Counted from the first letter of the stretch, positions 18,977-29,262 are shown. The stretch is DNA of 64,000 nucleotides from an uncultured Shewanella sp. (GCF_947501225.1 NZ_CANMUW010000002.1:62001-126000), one strand, 5' to 3'. Notes: a model not told the origin generated them from the letters alone. Translations and numbers: made by a program.

Positions 18977-19726
18977 TTACTCTGCAGCTTCCAACAAGCT
19001 GTTTCTGTATCTCTGCCAAACTTTACCACTGTTGATACCATAGCTACGCATCAGGCCAGGAATAGCATTATGATTCTTCTCGAGGGCAAGCTGCAGCAGT
19101 GCCTCGTAGAAATCCATCGCAATCTCACGGGCCTTATCGATGGCAAAGTAATCCTCACCGACACGGCTGTAGAGACCTTTGAAGCCATTGAGGATCAGAA
19201 CATATAACGGGTTGCCGCAGTTATAAGCCAGATCATGGTGCAACTGATAATCGAATTCAACATATGCCTTAGGATCATCTTTTAATGATTTGATCCCCTC
19301 TAATACCTGGATCACTTTCTCCGGGTTATGTCGAACCGCCCCCTTGAAATAGATGGCACTGATATTGGTTCTGGCAGAAAGCAGCTGCTCCAGAAGCACC
19401 GGCTCACCGGCAGGATTGAGATCGGCAATGGTTTCCAGTACGTTCAAACCTGAGGTTTCCCAGATATCATTGACGCGTGTTGGCTTACCATGCTGAATGG
19501 TCAACCAACCATCTCTTGCCAAACGCTGGAGCACTTCTCTGAGCGTGGTGCGTGTCACCCCAATCAGCTCCGAGAGTTCACGCTCTGCTGGTAAAATAGA
19601 ACCTGGCGGGAATTTCTCCTCCCAGATAGATCGGACAATATACTTCTCGGCAAAGCTCGCAGGTCCTTTGGCTTCAATAATATCTTTGTTTTTTGCCTCG
19701 ACAGGAGCTTTTTGGACAATTGTCAT
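18977..19726 (-). CDS. fadR: Fatty acid metabolism transcriptional regulator FadR
   Basis: A 249-aa GntR/FadR-family regulator. The winged helix lies at about 30-95 with the nearly invariant PAERELSELIGVTRTTLREV and WLTIQHGKPT segments; the all-helical acyl-CoA-binding domain follows (LLSARTNISAIYFKG, GNPLYVLILNGFKGLYSRVG). It represses beta-oxidation genes and activates unsaturated fatty acid synthesis; long-chain acyl-CoA releases it from DNA. The ATG used gives about 18 residues before the family core (GPASFAEKYI), longer than in E. coli, and the ribosome binding site is weak, so a start nearer to the core is possible. fadD, a classical target, is in the window at 29086. It is divergent from nhaB, as in E. 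coli. Confidence 0.93.
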   Translation of the reverse strand: MTIVQKAPVEAKNKDIIEAKGPASFAEKYIVRSIWEEKFPPGSILPAERELSELIGVTRTTLREVLQRLARDGWLTIQHGKPTRVNDIWETSGLNVLETIADLNPAGEPVLLEQLLSARTNISAIYFKGAVRHNPEKVIQVLEGIKSLKDDPKAYVEFDYQLHHDLAYNCGNPLYVLILNGFKGLYSRVGEDYFAIDKAREIAMDFYEALLQLALEKNHNAIPGLMRSYGINSGKVWQRYRNSLLEAAE

Positions 19727-20038
19727 CAGGTTATTTTTCCCAATTTTTTTAAGTGATATTTAATTTACTGATCATACCAGAGCCGGAAAAAATGGAAACC
19801 TTTCTGGAACAATAGTGGCCAAGTTAGATGTTTTGCATCACAAATCGGTCCGGAATCAGTCAGCGGTCAATAAATAAGGGCTGTTTTGCCATGTTAATCG
19901 ACATTTTAAGTTTTTTTTAAGGTGAAGATGAAGCTAGGGTATTAAATTAGGACTCTCTTTAAGCTAAACTGTTTCGATTCAATTTTTTGAAGTAATAAAT
20001 CTAATAATCATATCTATCAACAATTTTGAGAGGGTGCC
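19727..20038. promoter_or_regulatory. fadR-nhaB divergent promoter region with candidate FadR box
   Basis: CTGATCATACCAG at 19768-19780 matches the FadR half-site arrangement CTGGT-n3-ACCAG with changes only near the centre of the left arm. Its place 42 bp before the fadR start suggests autoregulation. The remainder is AT-rich; GAGAGGG just before 20039 is the nhaB ribosome binding site. Confidence 0.5.
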
Positions 20039-21622
20039 ATGCCTGTGACTATGAGTCAGGCGTTTATTGATAACTTCTTGGGAAATTCACCCAAGTGGTT
20101 CAAAATCGCAATTTTATCTTTTTTAATTATCAACCCAATTATCTTCTACCTTAATCCGTTTATCGCAGGTTGGTTACTGGTTGTAGAGTTTATCTTCACC
20201 TTAGCTATGGCGCTAAAATGCTACCCTCTTCAACCGGGTGGTCTTTTAGCCATCGAAGCCGTCGCTATCGGCATGACATCCCCCAGTCAGGTTCTGCATG
20301 AGATAGAAGCCAACCTTGAAGTGATGCTACTGCTTATCTTCATGGTCGCCGGTATCTACTTCATGAAACAGCTACTGCTGTTCGTCTTCACTAAGATGAT
20401 CACTAAGATACGCTCTAAAATTGTCGTATCTATGATGTTCTGTATCGCTTCGGCCTTCCTTTCGGCATTCCTCGACGCTCTGACTGTTATTGCCGTCATC
20501 ATCGCCGTTGCCGTTGGTTTCTACTCTATCTACCATAAAGTTGCCTCGGGCAAGAGCTTTGCCGATGATCATGACCACACATCAGATGGTCATCATCAAC
20601 TGTGCGAAGATGAGTTAGGCGCATTCCGTGGCTTCCTTCGTAACCTGTTGATGCATGCCGGTGTAGGTACAGCTCTGGGTGGCGTATGTACTATGGTGGG
20701 CGAACCGCAAAACCTGATTATTGCCGCACAGGCAAACTGGCAATTTGCCGAATTTGCACTTCGCATGTCACCCGTGACTATTCCGGTCTTCTTTGCCGGT
20801 ATCGCGACCTGTTTCCTGGTCGAGAAGTTTAAGGTATTTGGTTATGGACAACAGCTGCCTAAAGCGGTTCATACTATCCTGTCTGAATATGACGCCCATG
20901 AAGATTCCCACCGTACTAAGCATGACAAGGTCAAACTGCTCATTCAGGCATTGATCGGTGTCTGGCTGGTCGTCGGTTTAGCCTTCCACCTGGCTTCGGT
21001 TGGTTTAATTGGCCTGTCGGTGATCATCATGGCGACAGCATTCAACGGCATCACCAACGAACATGCCTTAGGTAAGGCGTTCGAAGAGGCACTGCCATTC
21101 ACGGCGTTATTAGCTGTATTCTTCGCCATCGTGGGTGTGATCATCGACCAGCACCTATTCGCTCCGGTGATTCAATGGGCATTGAGCTACGAAGGCAACA
21201 CTCAGCTGGTTATCTTCTATATCGCAAACGGCCTGCTCTCTATGGTCAGTGATAATGTCTTCGTCGGTACGGTTTACATCAATGAGGTCAAAGCTGCGCT
21301 GTTATCGGGTCAGATCACCCGCGATCAGTTCGATCTGTTGGCTGTAGCGATCAACACGGGTACTAACCTGCCATCTGTGGCTACGCCAAATGGCCAGGCT
21401 GCATTCCTGTTCCTGCTGACTTCAGCTATCGCACCACTCATTCGTCTCTCCTATGGACGCATGGTATGGATGGCTCTGCCCTACACAATAGTGTTGTCTA
21501 TTGTCGGTGTATTAGCCATTCAACTCGGTACTCTGGAGCAGATGACGCAATACTTCTATGACTCACATATGATACTGCATCATAGTGTTAAAGAGATTGG
21601 CGGTGCCGTCAGCGGACATTAA
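20039..21622 (+). CDS. nhaB: Na+/H+ antiporter NhaB
   Basis: A 527-aa polytopic inner-membrane antiporter that exports Na+ (or Li+) in exchange for protons, helping salt and pH homeostasis. About twelve hydrophobic segments are visible. Family-typical stretches are [18 protein letters not shown] near 86, [20 protein letters not shown] near 142 (with the transport aspartate region), [17 protein letters not shown] near 210, and [15 protein letters not shown] near 405. A His/Asp-rich loop ([11 protein letters not shown], about 176-186) sits in the cytosolic linker. The length matches E. coli NhaB (513 aa). Strong ribosome binding site; followed by a terminator. Confidence 0.95.
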   Translation: MPVTMSQAFIDNFLGNSPKWFKIAILSFLIINPIIFYLNPFIAGWLLVVEFIFTLAMALKCYPLQPGGLLAIEAVAIGMTSPSQVLHEIEANLEVMLLLIFMVAGIYFMKQLLLFVFTKMITKIRSKIVVSMMFCIASAFLSAFLDALTVIAVIIAVAVGFYSIYHKVASGKSFADDHDHTSDGHHQLCEDELGAFRGFLRNLLMHAGVGTALGGVCTMVGEPQNLIIAAQANWQFAEFALRMSPVTIPVFFAGIATCFLVEKFKVFGYGQQLPKAVHTILSEYDAHEDSHRTKHDKVKLLIQALIGVWLVVGLAFHLASVGLIGLSVIIMATAFNGITNEHALGKAFEEALPFTALLAVFFAIVGVIIDQHLFAPVIQWALSYEGNTQLVIFYIANGLLSMVSDNVFVGTVYINEVKAALLSGQITRDQFDLLAVAINTGTNLPSVATPNGQAAFLFLLTSAIAPLIRLSYGRMVWMALPYTIVLSIVGVLAIQLGTLEQMTQYFYDSHMILHHSVKEIGGAVSGH

Positions 21623-21686
21623 GCCCGAAATGATGAGTAATATTAAGATTTAATCTGAACTTTCTTAATTCATTAAAGTCTTATAA

Positions 21687-21711
21687 AAACGCCCTTTCGG
21701 GCGTTTTTTTT
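21687..21711 (+). terminator. Rho-independent terminator of nhaB
   Basis: ACGCCC (21689-21694) pairs with GGGCGT (21699-21704) and is followed by T7. It lies about 65 nt after the nhaB stop and directly upstream of dsbB. Confidence 0.9.
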
Positions 21712-21720
21712 ATTATATTT

Positions 21721-22251
21721 ATGATTATGGAGATCATGCTCTTGAACCCTGTGACACGATTCGCTCAATCTCGTCTGGCCTGGCTCATTCTTACAGGCAC
21801 AGCCCTCGGGCTGGAGCTTTGTGCCCTTTTCTTTCAACACGTAATGAAACTCGACCCCTGTGTCATGTGTATCTACCAGAGATTGGCTGTTTTTGGCATC
21901 TTAGGGGCTGGACTCATAGGGCTGGTCGGCTACAAGAATCGGTTTATGCGTTTTATCGCCGTACTAGGTTGGGCAATCAGCGCAACATGGGGTCTGAAAC
22001 TGGCCTTGGAGTTGGTCGATATGCAGACGAACCCCTCTCCGTTTTCTACCTGCTCCTACCTTCCAGAGTTTCCGGAGTGGATGCCACTGCATGAATGGTT
22101 CCCCGCGGTATTTATGCCATCAGGTATGTGTACCGATATCCCCTGGCAGATGATGGGAGTCACCATGGGTCAGTGGATGATTGTCGCCTTTTCCGCTTAC
22201 CTGCTGGCGCTGGCCATCTTTATCATCCCCGCGCTAAGCAAAACCCGTTAA
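21721..22251 (+). CDS. dsbB: Disulfide bond formation protein DsbB
   Basis: A 176-aa inner-membrane quinone reductase that reoxidises DsbA and passes electrons to ubiquinone or menaquinone. Four transmembrane helices are seen. The first periplasmic loop has the CxxC pair C47-VM-C50 (DPCVMC), and the second has C111 and C137, the pair that exchanges with DsbA. Start choice is open: ATG codons at 21721, 21727 and 21736 are all in frame, and [16 protein letters not shown] from 21736 fits the family length best, but no start has ideally spaced Shine-Dalgarno sequence. It is read from its own promoter after the nhaB terminator. Confidence 0.92.
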   Translation: MIMEIMLLNPVTRFAQSRLAWLILTGTALGLELCALFFQHVMKLDPCVMCIYQRLAVFGILGAGLIGLVGYKNRFMRFIAVLGWAISATWGLKLALELVDMQTNPSPFSTCSYLPEFPEWMPLHEWFPAVFMPSGMCTDIPWQMMGVTMGQWMIVAFSAYLLALAIFIIPALSKTR

Positions 22252-22259
22252 TCACTGTT

Positions 22260-22381
22260 CTCCATGACCCGATGGTCATGGAGCCCTTCGTGAATGCCAA
22301 AGGTGGCTCATGAAGCCACTATCACTTAATTTTGAATGGATTAACTTAGTGCAGTCATCTTCGGTGCCGGGCATGGCACCG
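22260..22381. other. Two stem-loops downstream of dsbB
   Basis: CTCCATGACC (22260-22269) pairs perfectly with GGTCATGGAG (22274-22283), 8 nt after the dsbB stop. CGGTGCC (22362-22368) pairs with GGCACCG (22375-22381), about 45 nt beyond the ycgN stop on the other strand. Neither has a T-run; they may stabilise 3' ends or work with Rho. Confidence 0.4.
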
Positions 22382-22424
22382 ATTACTGTGAGATTAACAG
22401 CGGAACAGATGCAGTGTGCAGGTT

Positions 22425-22865
22425 TCACTCGATATCTTTTAAAGGCCAAAGTACGATATGGTCTTCTATATATTTCACTTTGGTTTCGCAGGTCACTTTA
22501 TTCTGAATCGACATCCCCGCCTTATGCATCGCCTCCTTTGAGCCTGTGATTAACGGGTGCCAGGAGGGAAGCTCTCGTCCAAGGTGCAGTCGACGGTAGG
22601 CACAGCTGTCGGGTAACCAGGTAAGTTCGGCAACATTATCTACGGTAACCTGAGTACAGGAGGGAACAAAATTAAAACGCTGTACATAGTGGACACAATG
22701 CCCGTCAGAGGGATCTAACAACTTACATGCAGCATTTGTATAATAAAGATCTTCGGTTTCATCGTCGATCAACTTGTTTAAACAACACTTACCACAACCA
22801 TCACAAAGAGACTCCCACTCTTGGGTATCCATCTCTGCTAAGGTTTTACTCTTCCAAAACGACAT
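22425..22865 (-). CDS. ycgN: YcgN family cysteine cluster protein
   Basis: A 146-aa cytosolic protein of the YkgJ/YcgN zinc- or iron-binding cysteine-cluster family. It begins with the conserved [10 protein letters not shown] and [15 protein letters not shown] (residues 17-31). Further cysteines are at about 48, 58, 70 and 86, then WLPDSCAYR and [16 protein letters not shown]. The function is unknown. The gene stands 44 nt upstream-distal of the transglycosylase-like gene, on the same strand in the order mltB-like, then ycgN; ycgL, also on this strand, starts the group. Confidence 0.88.
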   Translation of the reverse strand: MSFWKSKTLAEMDTQEWESLCDGCGKCCLNKLIDDETEDLYYTNAACKLLDPSDGHCVHYVQRFNFVPSCTQVTVDNVAELTWLPDSCAYRRLHLGRELPSWHPLITGSKEAMHKAGMSIQNKVTCETKVKYIEDHIVLWPLKDIE

Positions 22866-22909
22866 GATTAATTTCTATAAAAAAGCCCACTTTCGCGGGC
22901 CATTTTACA

Positions 22910-23911
22910 CTATTTTATCGCAGGATACTTGATCCTCTCGGAAAGATAGGTCACCGAGATAGCGAAATAGTCCGATTCCTGCCACTTTAACAGGGCCCGA
23001 TAGTTGTCATAGATAAGGTATTTCCTGCCCTTTTCTCCATCGGGCAGAATTAAGGAGATCTGCATATCTTCACGAGCCGGAAGCTTACTGCCGTCGAAAC
23101 GGGTCACTCCGAGTGATGACCATTGGGAGAATGTCTTCTTAACCCCAAGCGAAGCAAGCGAGGTGTCAAACGTCTTCGGAATTTGCACCTGTCGCCCCCA
23201 GGTGCCGTCACCTTGCCAACCGGCCTGCTGCAGATAGTAAGCCAGTGAGGCGAAGATATCCTGTGTGTTATTCCAGATATCTCTCTTTCCGTCACCATCC
23301 CCATCCTGAGCAAACTTGAGGTATTGGCTCGGGGTAAATTGAGTCTGGCCGATAGTTCCGGTCCAGCTTCCTTTGAGAGCATCAAAGTCGATACTATCTC
23401 GCTCTAAGATGGCTAATGCCGCGAAAAACTGCTCTTTAAAGAAGGCTTCTCTCTCTCCTTCATAGGCCGAAGAGGCCAGAACAGAAAACAGCGGAAGATG
23501 GCCCGAATCTGTGCCAAAATCTGCAATGATGCCCCACAGGGCAAGGATAAACCTGGGTTGAACACCATACTTAGACCCGATAGCTTCCAACTCTGCTCTG
23601 TGAGTCTTAAACAGGGATCTGGCCTTTTCGACTTTCCACTCGGGAACGACATGGGGCAGATAGGTTTCCAGTGATGATTTAGGCTCACTCGGTGCCTTAT
23701 CGGCAAAAACAGCACGTTTAAAGGGTTTTATTTTCGCAACAACACTATCTAGGGTAGTGCTGTCGATCCCCTGCGCTTTCGCATCCGACTTCAATGAATC
23801 CAGATATTGAGTAAAACTCTGACTTTCCTGACTCTCTTGTGCTACGGCAATTTGCAATGAACCACTTAGTACGGCTGCAGCAAATACAGCTCCAAGTGTC
23901 TTCCAAACCAT
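22910..23911 (-). CDS. MltB-type lytic murein transglycosylase homologue lacking the catalytic Glu
   Basis: A 333-aa exported protein of the MltB/SLT_2 family. A signal peptide (cleaved about residue 24, after AVA) is of the soluble type, since no lipobox Cys is seen. The fold is well conserved: FILALWG at 121-127, FSVLASSAYEGERE near 144, and the GTIGQTQFTPSQYLKFAQDG segment near 190 with its DGDGDGKRDIW calcium-loop-like motif. However, the family active-site motif WGIE(S/T/A)xFG reads WGIIADFG: Ile129 replaces the catalytic glutamate. As read, it should bind but not cleave glycan strands. Neighbours are ycgL (upstream, 36 nt) and ycgN. Confidence 0.85.
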   Translation of the reverse strand: MVWKTLGAVFAAAVLSGSLQIAVAQESQESQSFTQYLDSLKSDAKAQGIDSTTLDSVVAKIKPFKRAVFADKAPSEPKSSLETYLPHVVPEWKVEKARSLFKTHRAELEAIGSKYGVQPRFILALWGIIADFGTDSGHLPLFSVLASSAYEGEREAFFKEQFFAALAILERDSIDFDALKGSWTGTIGQTQFTPSQYLKFAQDGDGDGKRDIWNNTQDIFASLAYYLQQAGWQGDGTWGRQVQIPKTFDTSLASLGVKKTFSQWSSLGVTRFDGSKLPAREDMQISLILPDGEKGRKYLIYDNYRALLKWQESDYFAISVTYLSERIKYPAIK

Positions 23912-23947
23912 ATCGACTCCCTCTACTTTACCCTATCCTTTGCAGTC

Positions 23948-24229
23948 CTAATCTCGGCTGTAGCCGATCTCCTGCTTATGTTGTTCCAATAAATTAACTT
24001 TCGGTGGGGGGAGTTGCAAGTAATAACCCTTTTCGACAAGCTCGGCTCTGACTTTTTCTATATCGGCGAAGCCTAAATGATCACGCTTCATAATAGGGAG
24101 CATCATCACTAACTCCGGATCACCGAACATCTCCATCAGAGCCTCGGGTACCCGCTCAAACTCATTACGCTTTTCAACAAAAAGGTAGCTGTCGACCTTG
24201 CGTCGACTCTTATATACAGCACAGATCAT
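23948..24229 (-). CDS. ycgL: YcgL domain protein
   Basis: A 93-aa cytosolic protein of the YcgL family. It begins [18 protein letters not shown] and carries the [13 protein letters not shown] and [18 protein letters not shown] segments that define the family, close to the usual length. Its biochemical role is unknown. It is divergent from minC with about 120 bp between, the arrangement typical of Shewanella and enterobacteria, and is followed on its own strand by the MltB-like gene. Confidence 0.92.
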   Translation of the reverse strand: MICAVYKSRRKVDSYLFVEKRNEFERVPEALMEMFGDPELVMMLPIMKRDHLGFADIEKVRAELVEKGYYLQLPPPKVNLLEQHKQEIGYSRD

Positions 24230-24351
24230 ATACTATCTATTTTCCAAACTATTCAACTTGCCAGTCACGAAGCCACACTATAACATGGACGGTCATTAAT
24301 ATAATGCAAATCAGCGCCAAGTCTGATTATTTTACAAAGAGCAATGTCGCA

Positions 24352-25017
24352 ATGCAGACACCCAGCCTAGAGTTAAAAGGCTCATCTTTTACGCTTTCTG
24401 TACTTCATATCAATAGTATTGATCTGGAAAAGGTGGCGGCAGAACTAGATAGTAAACTTGCTATCGCTCCCCAGTTTTTTATCGGCGCCCCCCTTGTCGT
24501 TAATCTCAGCGCTATCACCGACCCGAGTTTTAATCTGGCCGCACTTAAAGATCTACTGATTTCCCGGCAATTAGTCATTGTTGGCATCACCGCGGCCATT
24601 AACACCTTGTCTGAACAGGCTAAAGTACTGGGGCTCGCCATCATAAAATCGGGTAAGCAGACTCAATCACAACCACAACTTCCCAAAACAACCAAATTAG
24701 TAAAACAAAATGTTCGTTCCGGACAACAGATCTATGCTAAAAATGGTGATCTTGTGGTGATTGGTACTGTAGGTAATGGCGCAGAGGTCATTGCCGATGG
24801 TAGCATTCATGTATATGGCACACTACGTGGCAAAGCCATGGCAGGCGCGTCCGGTGATAAACACGCGGTCATCATCGCCCGTTCACTGGAAGCCGAGCTC
24901 GTTTCAATAGCCGGTCAATATTGGCTGGCAGAAAATATTCAAGCCAACAGCACAACAAAAAGCGGCTGTATTCGTCTCGATGGTGAGTCACTCACCATAG
25001 AATCACTGCCTCTTTAA
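24352..25017 (+). CDS. minC: Septum site-determining protein MinC
   Basis: A 221-aa FtsZ-assembly inhibitor working with MinD to stop division near the poles. The N-terminal domain (about 1-105, beginning [16 protein letters not shown]) blocks FtsZ; a variable linker follows (Q/T-rich, about 110-125); the C-terminal beta-helix ([33 protein letters not shown]) dimerises and binds MinD. An earlier in-frame ATG at 24304 would add 16 residues unlike the family and has no ribosome binding site, whereas AAAGAG precedes 24352; hence this start. First gene of minCDE. Confidence 0.93.
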   Translation: MQTPSLELKGSSFTLSVLHINSIDLEKVAAELDSKLAIAPQFFIGAPLVVNLSAITDPSFNLAALKDLLISRQLVIVGITAAINTLSEQAKVLGLAIIKSGKQTQSQPQLPKTTKLVKQNVRSGQQIYAKNGDLVVIGTVGNGAEVIADGSIHVYGTLRGKAMAGASGDKHAVIIARSLEAELVSIAGQYWLAENIQANSTTKSGCIRLDGESLTIESLPL

Positions 25018-25041
25018 GACAGAAAAAGGAAAGAACAACAC

Positions 25042-25851
25042 ATGACACAAATTATTGTTGTCACCTCAGGTAAAGGCGGCGTAGGTAAGACTACTTCCAG
25101 TGCCGCAATTGCAACCGGGTTGGCATTAAAGGGACACAAGACTGTCGTTGTAGATTTTGATATCGGACTTCGTAACTTAGATCTGATTATGGGTTGTGAG
25201 CGTAGAGTCGTTTATGACTTCGTCAATGTCATTAATGGCGAAGCGAACCTTAATCAGGCTTTAATCAAGGACAAACGTTGCCCCAATTTATTTGTACTTC
25301 CTGCCTCTCAGACGCGTGATAAAGATGCACTTACAAAAGAGGGCGTCGGTCGTGTACTCGATGATCTGGCTAAGGAGTTCGAGTTCATCATCTGCGACTC
25401 TCCTGCAGGTATCGAAACCGGCGCTATGATGGCTCTCTACTTTGCCGATATTGCCATTGTCACAACAAATCCGGAGGTAAGCTCGGTACGTGATTCAGAC
25501 CGAATCCTGGGTATGTTGCAGAGTAAGTCCAAGCGTGCAGAACTGAGTCTGGAACCGGTAAAAGAGTTCCTGCTATTAACCCGCTACTCACCCTGCCGTG
25601 TAAGCACAGGTGAGATGTTGAGCGTAGAAGATGTTGAAGAGATCCTGGCTATCCCGTTAATCGGTGTTATCCCAGAATCTCAAGCCGTTCTTAAAGCATC
25701 AAACTCGGGTGTGCCTGTGATCATGGATCAGGAGAGTGATGCCGGTAAAGCGTACAGTGACAGCGTCGATCGCTTGCTGGGCGAAGAGCTTCCTTTACGA
25801 TTTGTAACTGAAGAGAAGAAAGGCTTTTTAAAAAGGATATTTGGTAGCTAA
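25042..25851 (+). CDS. minD: Septum site-determining ATPase MinD
   Basis: A 269-aa ParA/MinD-type ATPase. The deviant Walker A is GKGGVGKTT (residues 10-18), with [14 protein letters not shown] forming switch I and [12 protein letters not shown] switch II. The last residues ([11 protein letters not shown]) make the amphipathic membrane-targeting helix. ATP-bound MinD sits on the inner membrane and recruits MinC; MinE stimulates hydrolysis to produce pole-to-pole oscillation. It lies 24 nt after minC and 2 nt before minE, so the three are one operon. Confidence 0.96.
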   Translation: MTQIIVVTSGKGGVGKTTSSAAIATGLALKGHKTVVVDFDIGLRNLDLIMGCERRVVYDFVNVINGEANLNQALIKDKRCPNLFVLPASQTRDKDALTKEGVGRVLDDLAKEFEFIICDSPAGIETGAMMALYFADIAIVTTNPEVSSVRDSDRILGMLQSKSKRAELSLEPVKEFLLLTRYSPCRVSTGEMLSVEDVEEILAIPLIGVIPESQAVLKASNSGVPVIMDQESDAGKAYSDSVDRLLGEELPLRFVTEEKKGFLKRIFGS

Positions 25852-25853
25852 CT

Positions 25854-26111
25854 ATGTCTTTACTAGATTATTTCAAAAGTAAAAAGAAGCCTGCCACGGC
25901 TGCTACAGCCAAAGAGCGTCTGCAGATCATCGTTGCCCATCAACGGGGAGAGCGGGATGCACCTGATTACTTCCCCCAGATGAAGCAGGAGATCGTCGAG
26001 GTGATTAAAAAGTACGTGCATATCGACCCGGATCAGGTCTCGGTTCAGCTCGACCAGAATGATGATAAACTTTCAGTACTCGAACTGAATGTGACTCTGC
26101 CTGAGAAGTAG
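25854..26111 (+). CDS. minE: Cell division topological specificity factor MinE
   Basis: An 85-aa protein. The N-terminal amphipathic part ([16 protein letters not shown]) touches membrane, then comes the anti-MinCD helix ([16 protein letters not shown]), and the C-terminal dimerisation domain starts near residue 36 ([18 protein letters not shown]). It activates MinD ATPase and confines MinCD to the poles. The gene starts 2 nt after the minD stop and is followed by a strong terminator shared with the convergent rnd gene. Confidence 0.96.
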   Translation: MSLLDYFKSKKKPATAATAKERLQIIVAHQRGERDAPDYFPQMKQEIVEVIKKYVHIDPDQVSVQLDQNDDKLSVLELNVTLPEK

Positions 26112-26135
26112 CCGCAGATCACATAAACCATACAC

Positions 26136-26172
26136 AAAAAAACCGCGATTAAATCAATAATCGCGGTTTTTT
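26136..26172. terminator. Bidirectional terminator between minE and rnd
   Basis: AACCGCGATTA (26141-26151) pairs with TAATCGCGGTT (26158-26168) with A and T runs on either side. It serves both converging genes. Confidence 0.9.
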
Positions 26173-26202
26173 CATCTATAGGTAGCAAAAATCAGAGCTG
26201 AG

Positions 26203-27315
26203 CTAGCTGATGTTTAACTCGGCCAGTGGTGAAGCTAGGATCTCTGCGCGCCAACCACTCAACAGCAGTGGCAGTTCACCACGCTTACCGTCCCACAGCC
26301 ACTGCAGGTATTCATGAATGTATCGCTTAGAGCCAAGCAGTTCTATCGCAATATCATGCTGTTCAGACAAGGCGGTCAGGCAGTTCTTAATCGCCTTGAA
26401 TGATGATTTATAGCCATTTTTAAGCGCTAAAACATCGATCGGTTTAGGAGGGTTGTCGAGATCGGCACTGCCGAGCAGCGCTAACAGATCTTTGCCATGC
26501 ACTCTCTTCTCCTGATCCGTCAGCTCAATCATCTTATTGAGCTCACTTAGGCTCTTGGGCTGCTTCTTTGCCAATCCAATCAAGGCGTGATCTTTCACCA
26601 CAAAGCCAACGGCAAGATCCCGCTTCAATGCCTTGTTCAGTCGCCATTTAGCCAACACCTTAAGGTAAGCTAACTGCCTTGAGCTGAGTTGAAAGGCATT
26701 CTTGACCTTAAGGTATGCCTGTTCGGGATCCGGTGGCGTTAAGCGCCCCTGGGTCATACGCTCCCCCTCTTCAAATACCCAGTCGAGCCGGTTTCTGTCT
26801 TCCAGTTTCTGAATCAATTGAGGGTATAACTCATAGAGGTAGTAGACATCGTTGGCCGCATAGTTGAGCTGAGCATCGCTCAGCGGACGTTTCATCCAAT
26901 CGGTTCTGGACTCACCTTTATCCAGAGTAATATTCAGTGTCTGTTCGACCAGTTTGGCATAACCCAGCCCATGGCCGAAACCGCACAGGGAAGCGGCGAT
27001 CTGGCTATCGAAAAGGCGAAACGGCTGACACTTACCATTTCGGGCAAATACCTCAAGATCTTCACTGCAAGAGTGCAAGACAGTGGTAATTTCAGGTTCG
27101 GAAAGCAAACTCCAGAACTCTGATAAATTGCCTACAGATATCGGATCGATCAATGCTAACGTTTGGCCATCATAAGCCTGTATTAAACCCAGTCGGGCAT
27201 AATAGGTGCGAGTTCTAACGAACTCAGTGTCCAATATCAGCAAAGGACTCTGACGGTACTTAGATACGAGCTCAGTTAAGCTCGCATCGTCATCGATATA
27301 TTGAAACGCTAACAA
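26203..27315 (-). CDS. rnd: Ribonuclease D
   Basis: A 370-aa 3'-5' exoribonuclease that trims tRNA and other stable RNA 3' ends. The DEDD-y exonuclease domain shows motif I LILDTEFVRTRTYY (D-E near residue 29), motif II around SCSEDLEVFARNG near 83, and motif III YAANDVYYLYELY near 153. An HRDC domain follows (about 210-290) and a second helical domain closes the protein. The length equals that of E. coli RNase D (375 aa). It is a single gene, convergent with minE; fadD lies upstream with 97 nt between, and its terminator sits in that gap. Confidence 0.94.
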   Translation of the reverse strand: MLAFQYIDDDASLTELVSKYRQSPLLILDTEFVRTRTYYARLGLIQAYDGQTLALIDPISVGNLSEFWSLLSEPEITTVLHSCSEDLEVFARNGKCQPFRLFDSQIAASLCGFGHGLGYAKLVEQTLNITLDKGESRTDWMKRPLSDAQLNYAANDVYYLYELYPQLIQKLEDRNRLDWVFEEGERMTQGRLTPPDPEQAYLKVKNAFQLSSRQLAYLKVLAKWRLNKALKRDLAVGFVVKDHALIGLAKKQPKSLSELNKMIELTDQEKRVHGKDLLALLGSADLDNPPKPIDVLALKNGYKSSFKAIKNCLTALSEQHDIAIELLGSKRYIHEYLQWLWDGKRGELPLLLSGWRAEILASPLAELNIS

Positions 27316-27352
27316 GGTGTTCTCCCGGAAAATGGCACACTACAAAAATAAA

Positions 27353-27371
27353 AGCCGGCTGATAGCCGGCT
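27353..27371 (-). terminator. Terminator of fadD
   Basis: AGCCGGCT (27353-27360) and AGCCGGCT (27364-27371) form a hairpin; on the minus strand it is followed by TTTATTTTTG. It lies between fadD and rnd. Confidence 0.75.
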
Positions 27372-27412
27372 AGAAAGCAAGGTAAAGCACTCAATATGTG
27401 CCCCAGAGATCG

Positions 27413-29086
27413 TTAACTAGGCTTAACTTCATCCCTCAACTCTCTACGCAGAATTTTTCCTACGTTTGATTTCGGTAGCTCGTCTCTGAATTCTACCAGC
27501 TTAGGAACTTTATATCCCGTTAAATGCTTACGACAATGTGTGATGAGCTCTTTTTCGGTCAAAGATTTATCATTTCTAACGACAAACACCTTTACCGCTT
27601 CACCGGAGAGTTCATTGGCAACACCGATGGCCGCAACTTCAACCACCTTAGCATGAAGGGCTACCACCTCTTCGACTTCATTTGGAAATACATTAAAACC
27701 AGAAACCAGAATCATATCTTTCTTACGATCGACAATGAAAAAGTAGCCATCCTTATCCATGTAACCGATATCACCCGTCGCCAGATAGCCTTGACTATCG
27801 ATAACACTTGCTGTCTCTTCCGGGCGTTGCCAATAGCCTTTCATCACCTGCGGCCCCTTGGCAAACATCTCACCTATCTCACCCTGTGGCAGCACATTAC
27901 CGGCGTCGTCCCGAATCTGGATATCTGTCATCGCCACCGGAAAGCCTATCGAGCCGTTGTAGCCTTCAAGGTTATAGGGACAACAGGTAACCAAAGGTGC
28001 TGCCTCAGTCAGGCCGTAACCCTCCAGTAGTTTGGTCTTAGTGATACTCTGCCACTTATCTGCAACGGCGCGCTGTACAGCCATGCCGCCGCCAATAGAC
28101 AACTTAACCTGCGAGAAATCCAGGTCGGCAAACTCAGGCGTGTTTACTAAGGCATTGAAAAGTGTGTTAACCCCCGTGATAGCCGTATAAGGATGCTTTT
28201 TCAGCTCGCTGATAAATGCCGGAAGATCTCTGGGGTTAGTAATAAGCAGGTTATTTGACCCCTTATGCATAAACAGCAGGCAGTTCACCGTTAATGCAAA
28301 GATGTGATACAGAGGCAGCGCCGTGACCACAAACTCTTTGCCGTTTATCAGCAGCGGCGAGTACGCAGCGTCAGCCTGCAGCAGGTTGCTTACCACGTTA
28401 CCATGGCTAAGCATGGCCCCCTTGGAGACACCGGTTGTTCCCCCGGTATACTGCAGGAATGAAAGATCTTCGCTCACCAGTTCAGGTTTAACGTATTGCA
28501 GACGTTTTCCCTTAGACAAGGCCTTTCTCATTGAGATGGCGTGAGGCAGATCGTACTTGGGTACCATCTTCTTGATATATTTGACAACAAAGTTAACCAA
28601 TGTTCGCTTAGGAGCACTGAGCAGATCACCCAGCCCGGTCAGGATCACACTCTCTACCGGTGTCTGGTCGACAACTTTCTCCAGGGTATGGGCGAAGTTT
28701 GATACAACAACAATGGCTTTGGCACCGGAGTCATTCAGCTGATGCTTCAGCTCCCTTGGCGTGTAGAGCGGGTTAACATTGACGACTACGAGTCCGGCAC
28801 GCAATATACCGAACAGCGCAATCGGATATTGTAGTAAGTTGGGCATCATGATGGCGACCCGGTCGCCTTTAACCAGCTTAAGCTCATTTTGCAGATAAGC
28901 GGCAAAAGCACGGCTGCGCTCTTCCAGCTTACGATAAGTCAGCGTGGCACCCATATTTACAAACGCAGGCTGATCCGCATACTTCGACACTGATTTCTCA
29001 AACATATCGACAAGCGAATCATACTGGTTTACGTCAATTTCCGATGGTACATCATCGGGTAAGTTATCTATCCAAAGCTGTTGCAC
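27413..29086 (-). CDS. fadD: Long-chain fatty acid-CoA ligase FadD
   Basis: A 557-aa AMP-forming acyl-CoA synthetase that activates imported long-chain fatty acids for beta-oxidation. The P-loop motif [12 protein letters not shown] is near residue 210, the adenine motif GYGLTEAAP near 353, the hinge [18 protein letters not shown] near 444-461, and the terminal lysine motif [11 protein letters not shown] near 540. It starts [10 protein letters not shown] after a GAGAGATTT ribosome site. A classical FadR target; fadR lies 9 kb away, but I could not identify a convincing FadR box in the 29087-29262 region. The order rnd-fadD-hydrolase is typical of Shewanella. Confidence 0.95.
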   Translation of the reverse strand: MQQLWIDNLPDDVPSEIDVNQYDSLVDMFEKSVSKYADQPAFVNMGATLTYRKLEERSRAFAAYLQNELKLVKGDRVAIMMPNLLQYPIALFGILRAGLVVVNVNPLYTPRELKHQLNDSGAKAIVVVSNFAHTLEKVVDQTPVESVILTGLGDLLSAPKRTLVNFVVKYIKKMVPKYDLPHAISMRKALSKGKRLQYVKPELVSEDLSFLQYTGGTTGVSKGAMLSHGNVVSNLLQADAAYSPLLINGKEFVVTALPLYHIFALTVNCLLFMHKGSNNLLITNPRDLPAFISELKKHPYTAITGVNTLFNALVNTPEFADLDFSQVKLSIGGGMAVQRAVADKWQSITKTKLLEGYGLTEAAPLVTCCPYNLEGYNGSIGFPVAMTDIQIRDDAGNVLPQGEIGEMFAKGPQVMKGYWQRPEETASVIDSQGYLATGDIGYMDKDGYFFIVDRKKDMILVSGFNVFPNEVEEVVALHAKVVEVAAIGVANELSGEAVKVFVVRNDKSLTEKELITHCRKHLTGYKVPKLVEFRDELPKSNVGKILRRELRDEVKPS

Positions 29087-29262
29087 AAATCTCTCCTAAT
29101 ATCCCACATGCAGTGGATACAGACCACACTAGTCTGTAAAAAGCTTGTAAAACAACAAGCAATAACACTGGCTTTAATTTTTATTGTAAGCTCACCCTAT
29201 TCATACGGGCGTTTTAATTTTGATCATCATCACATAAATAGAGTAAAAATCCTAGTCTCTTT

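Noticed and set aside
22310..22549. Plus-strand open frame after dsbB
   Set aside because: It overlaps the 3' part of ycgN antisense and two stem-loops, with no family resemblance.
27524..28030. 168-codon open frame antisense to fadD
   Set aside because: fadD is complete with all motifs; the antisense frame results from codon bias.
29087..29262. Possible FadR box upstream of fadD (TGGATACAGACCA at about 29113)
   Set aside because: The half-sites are 2 bp further apart than the FadR dyad allows; a different site may exist, but this one is not convincing.
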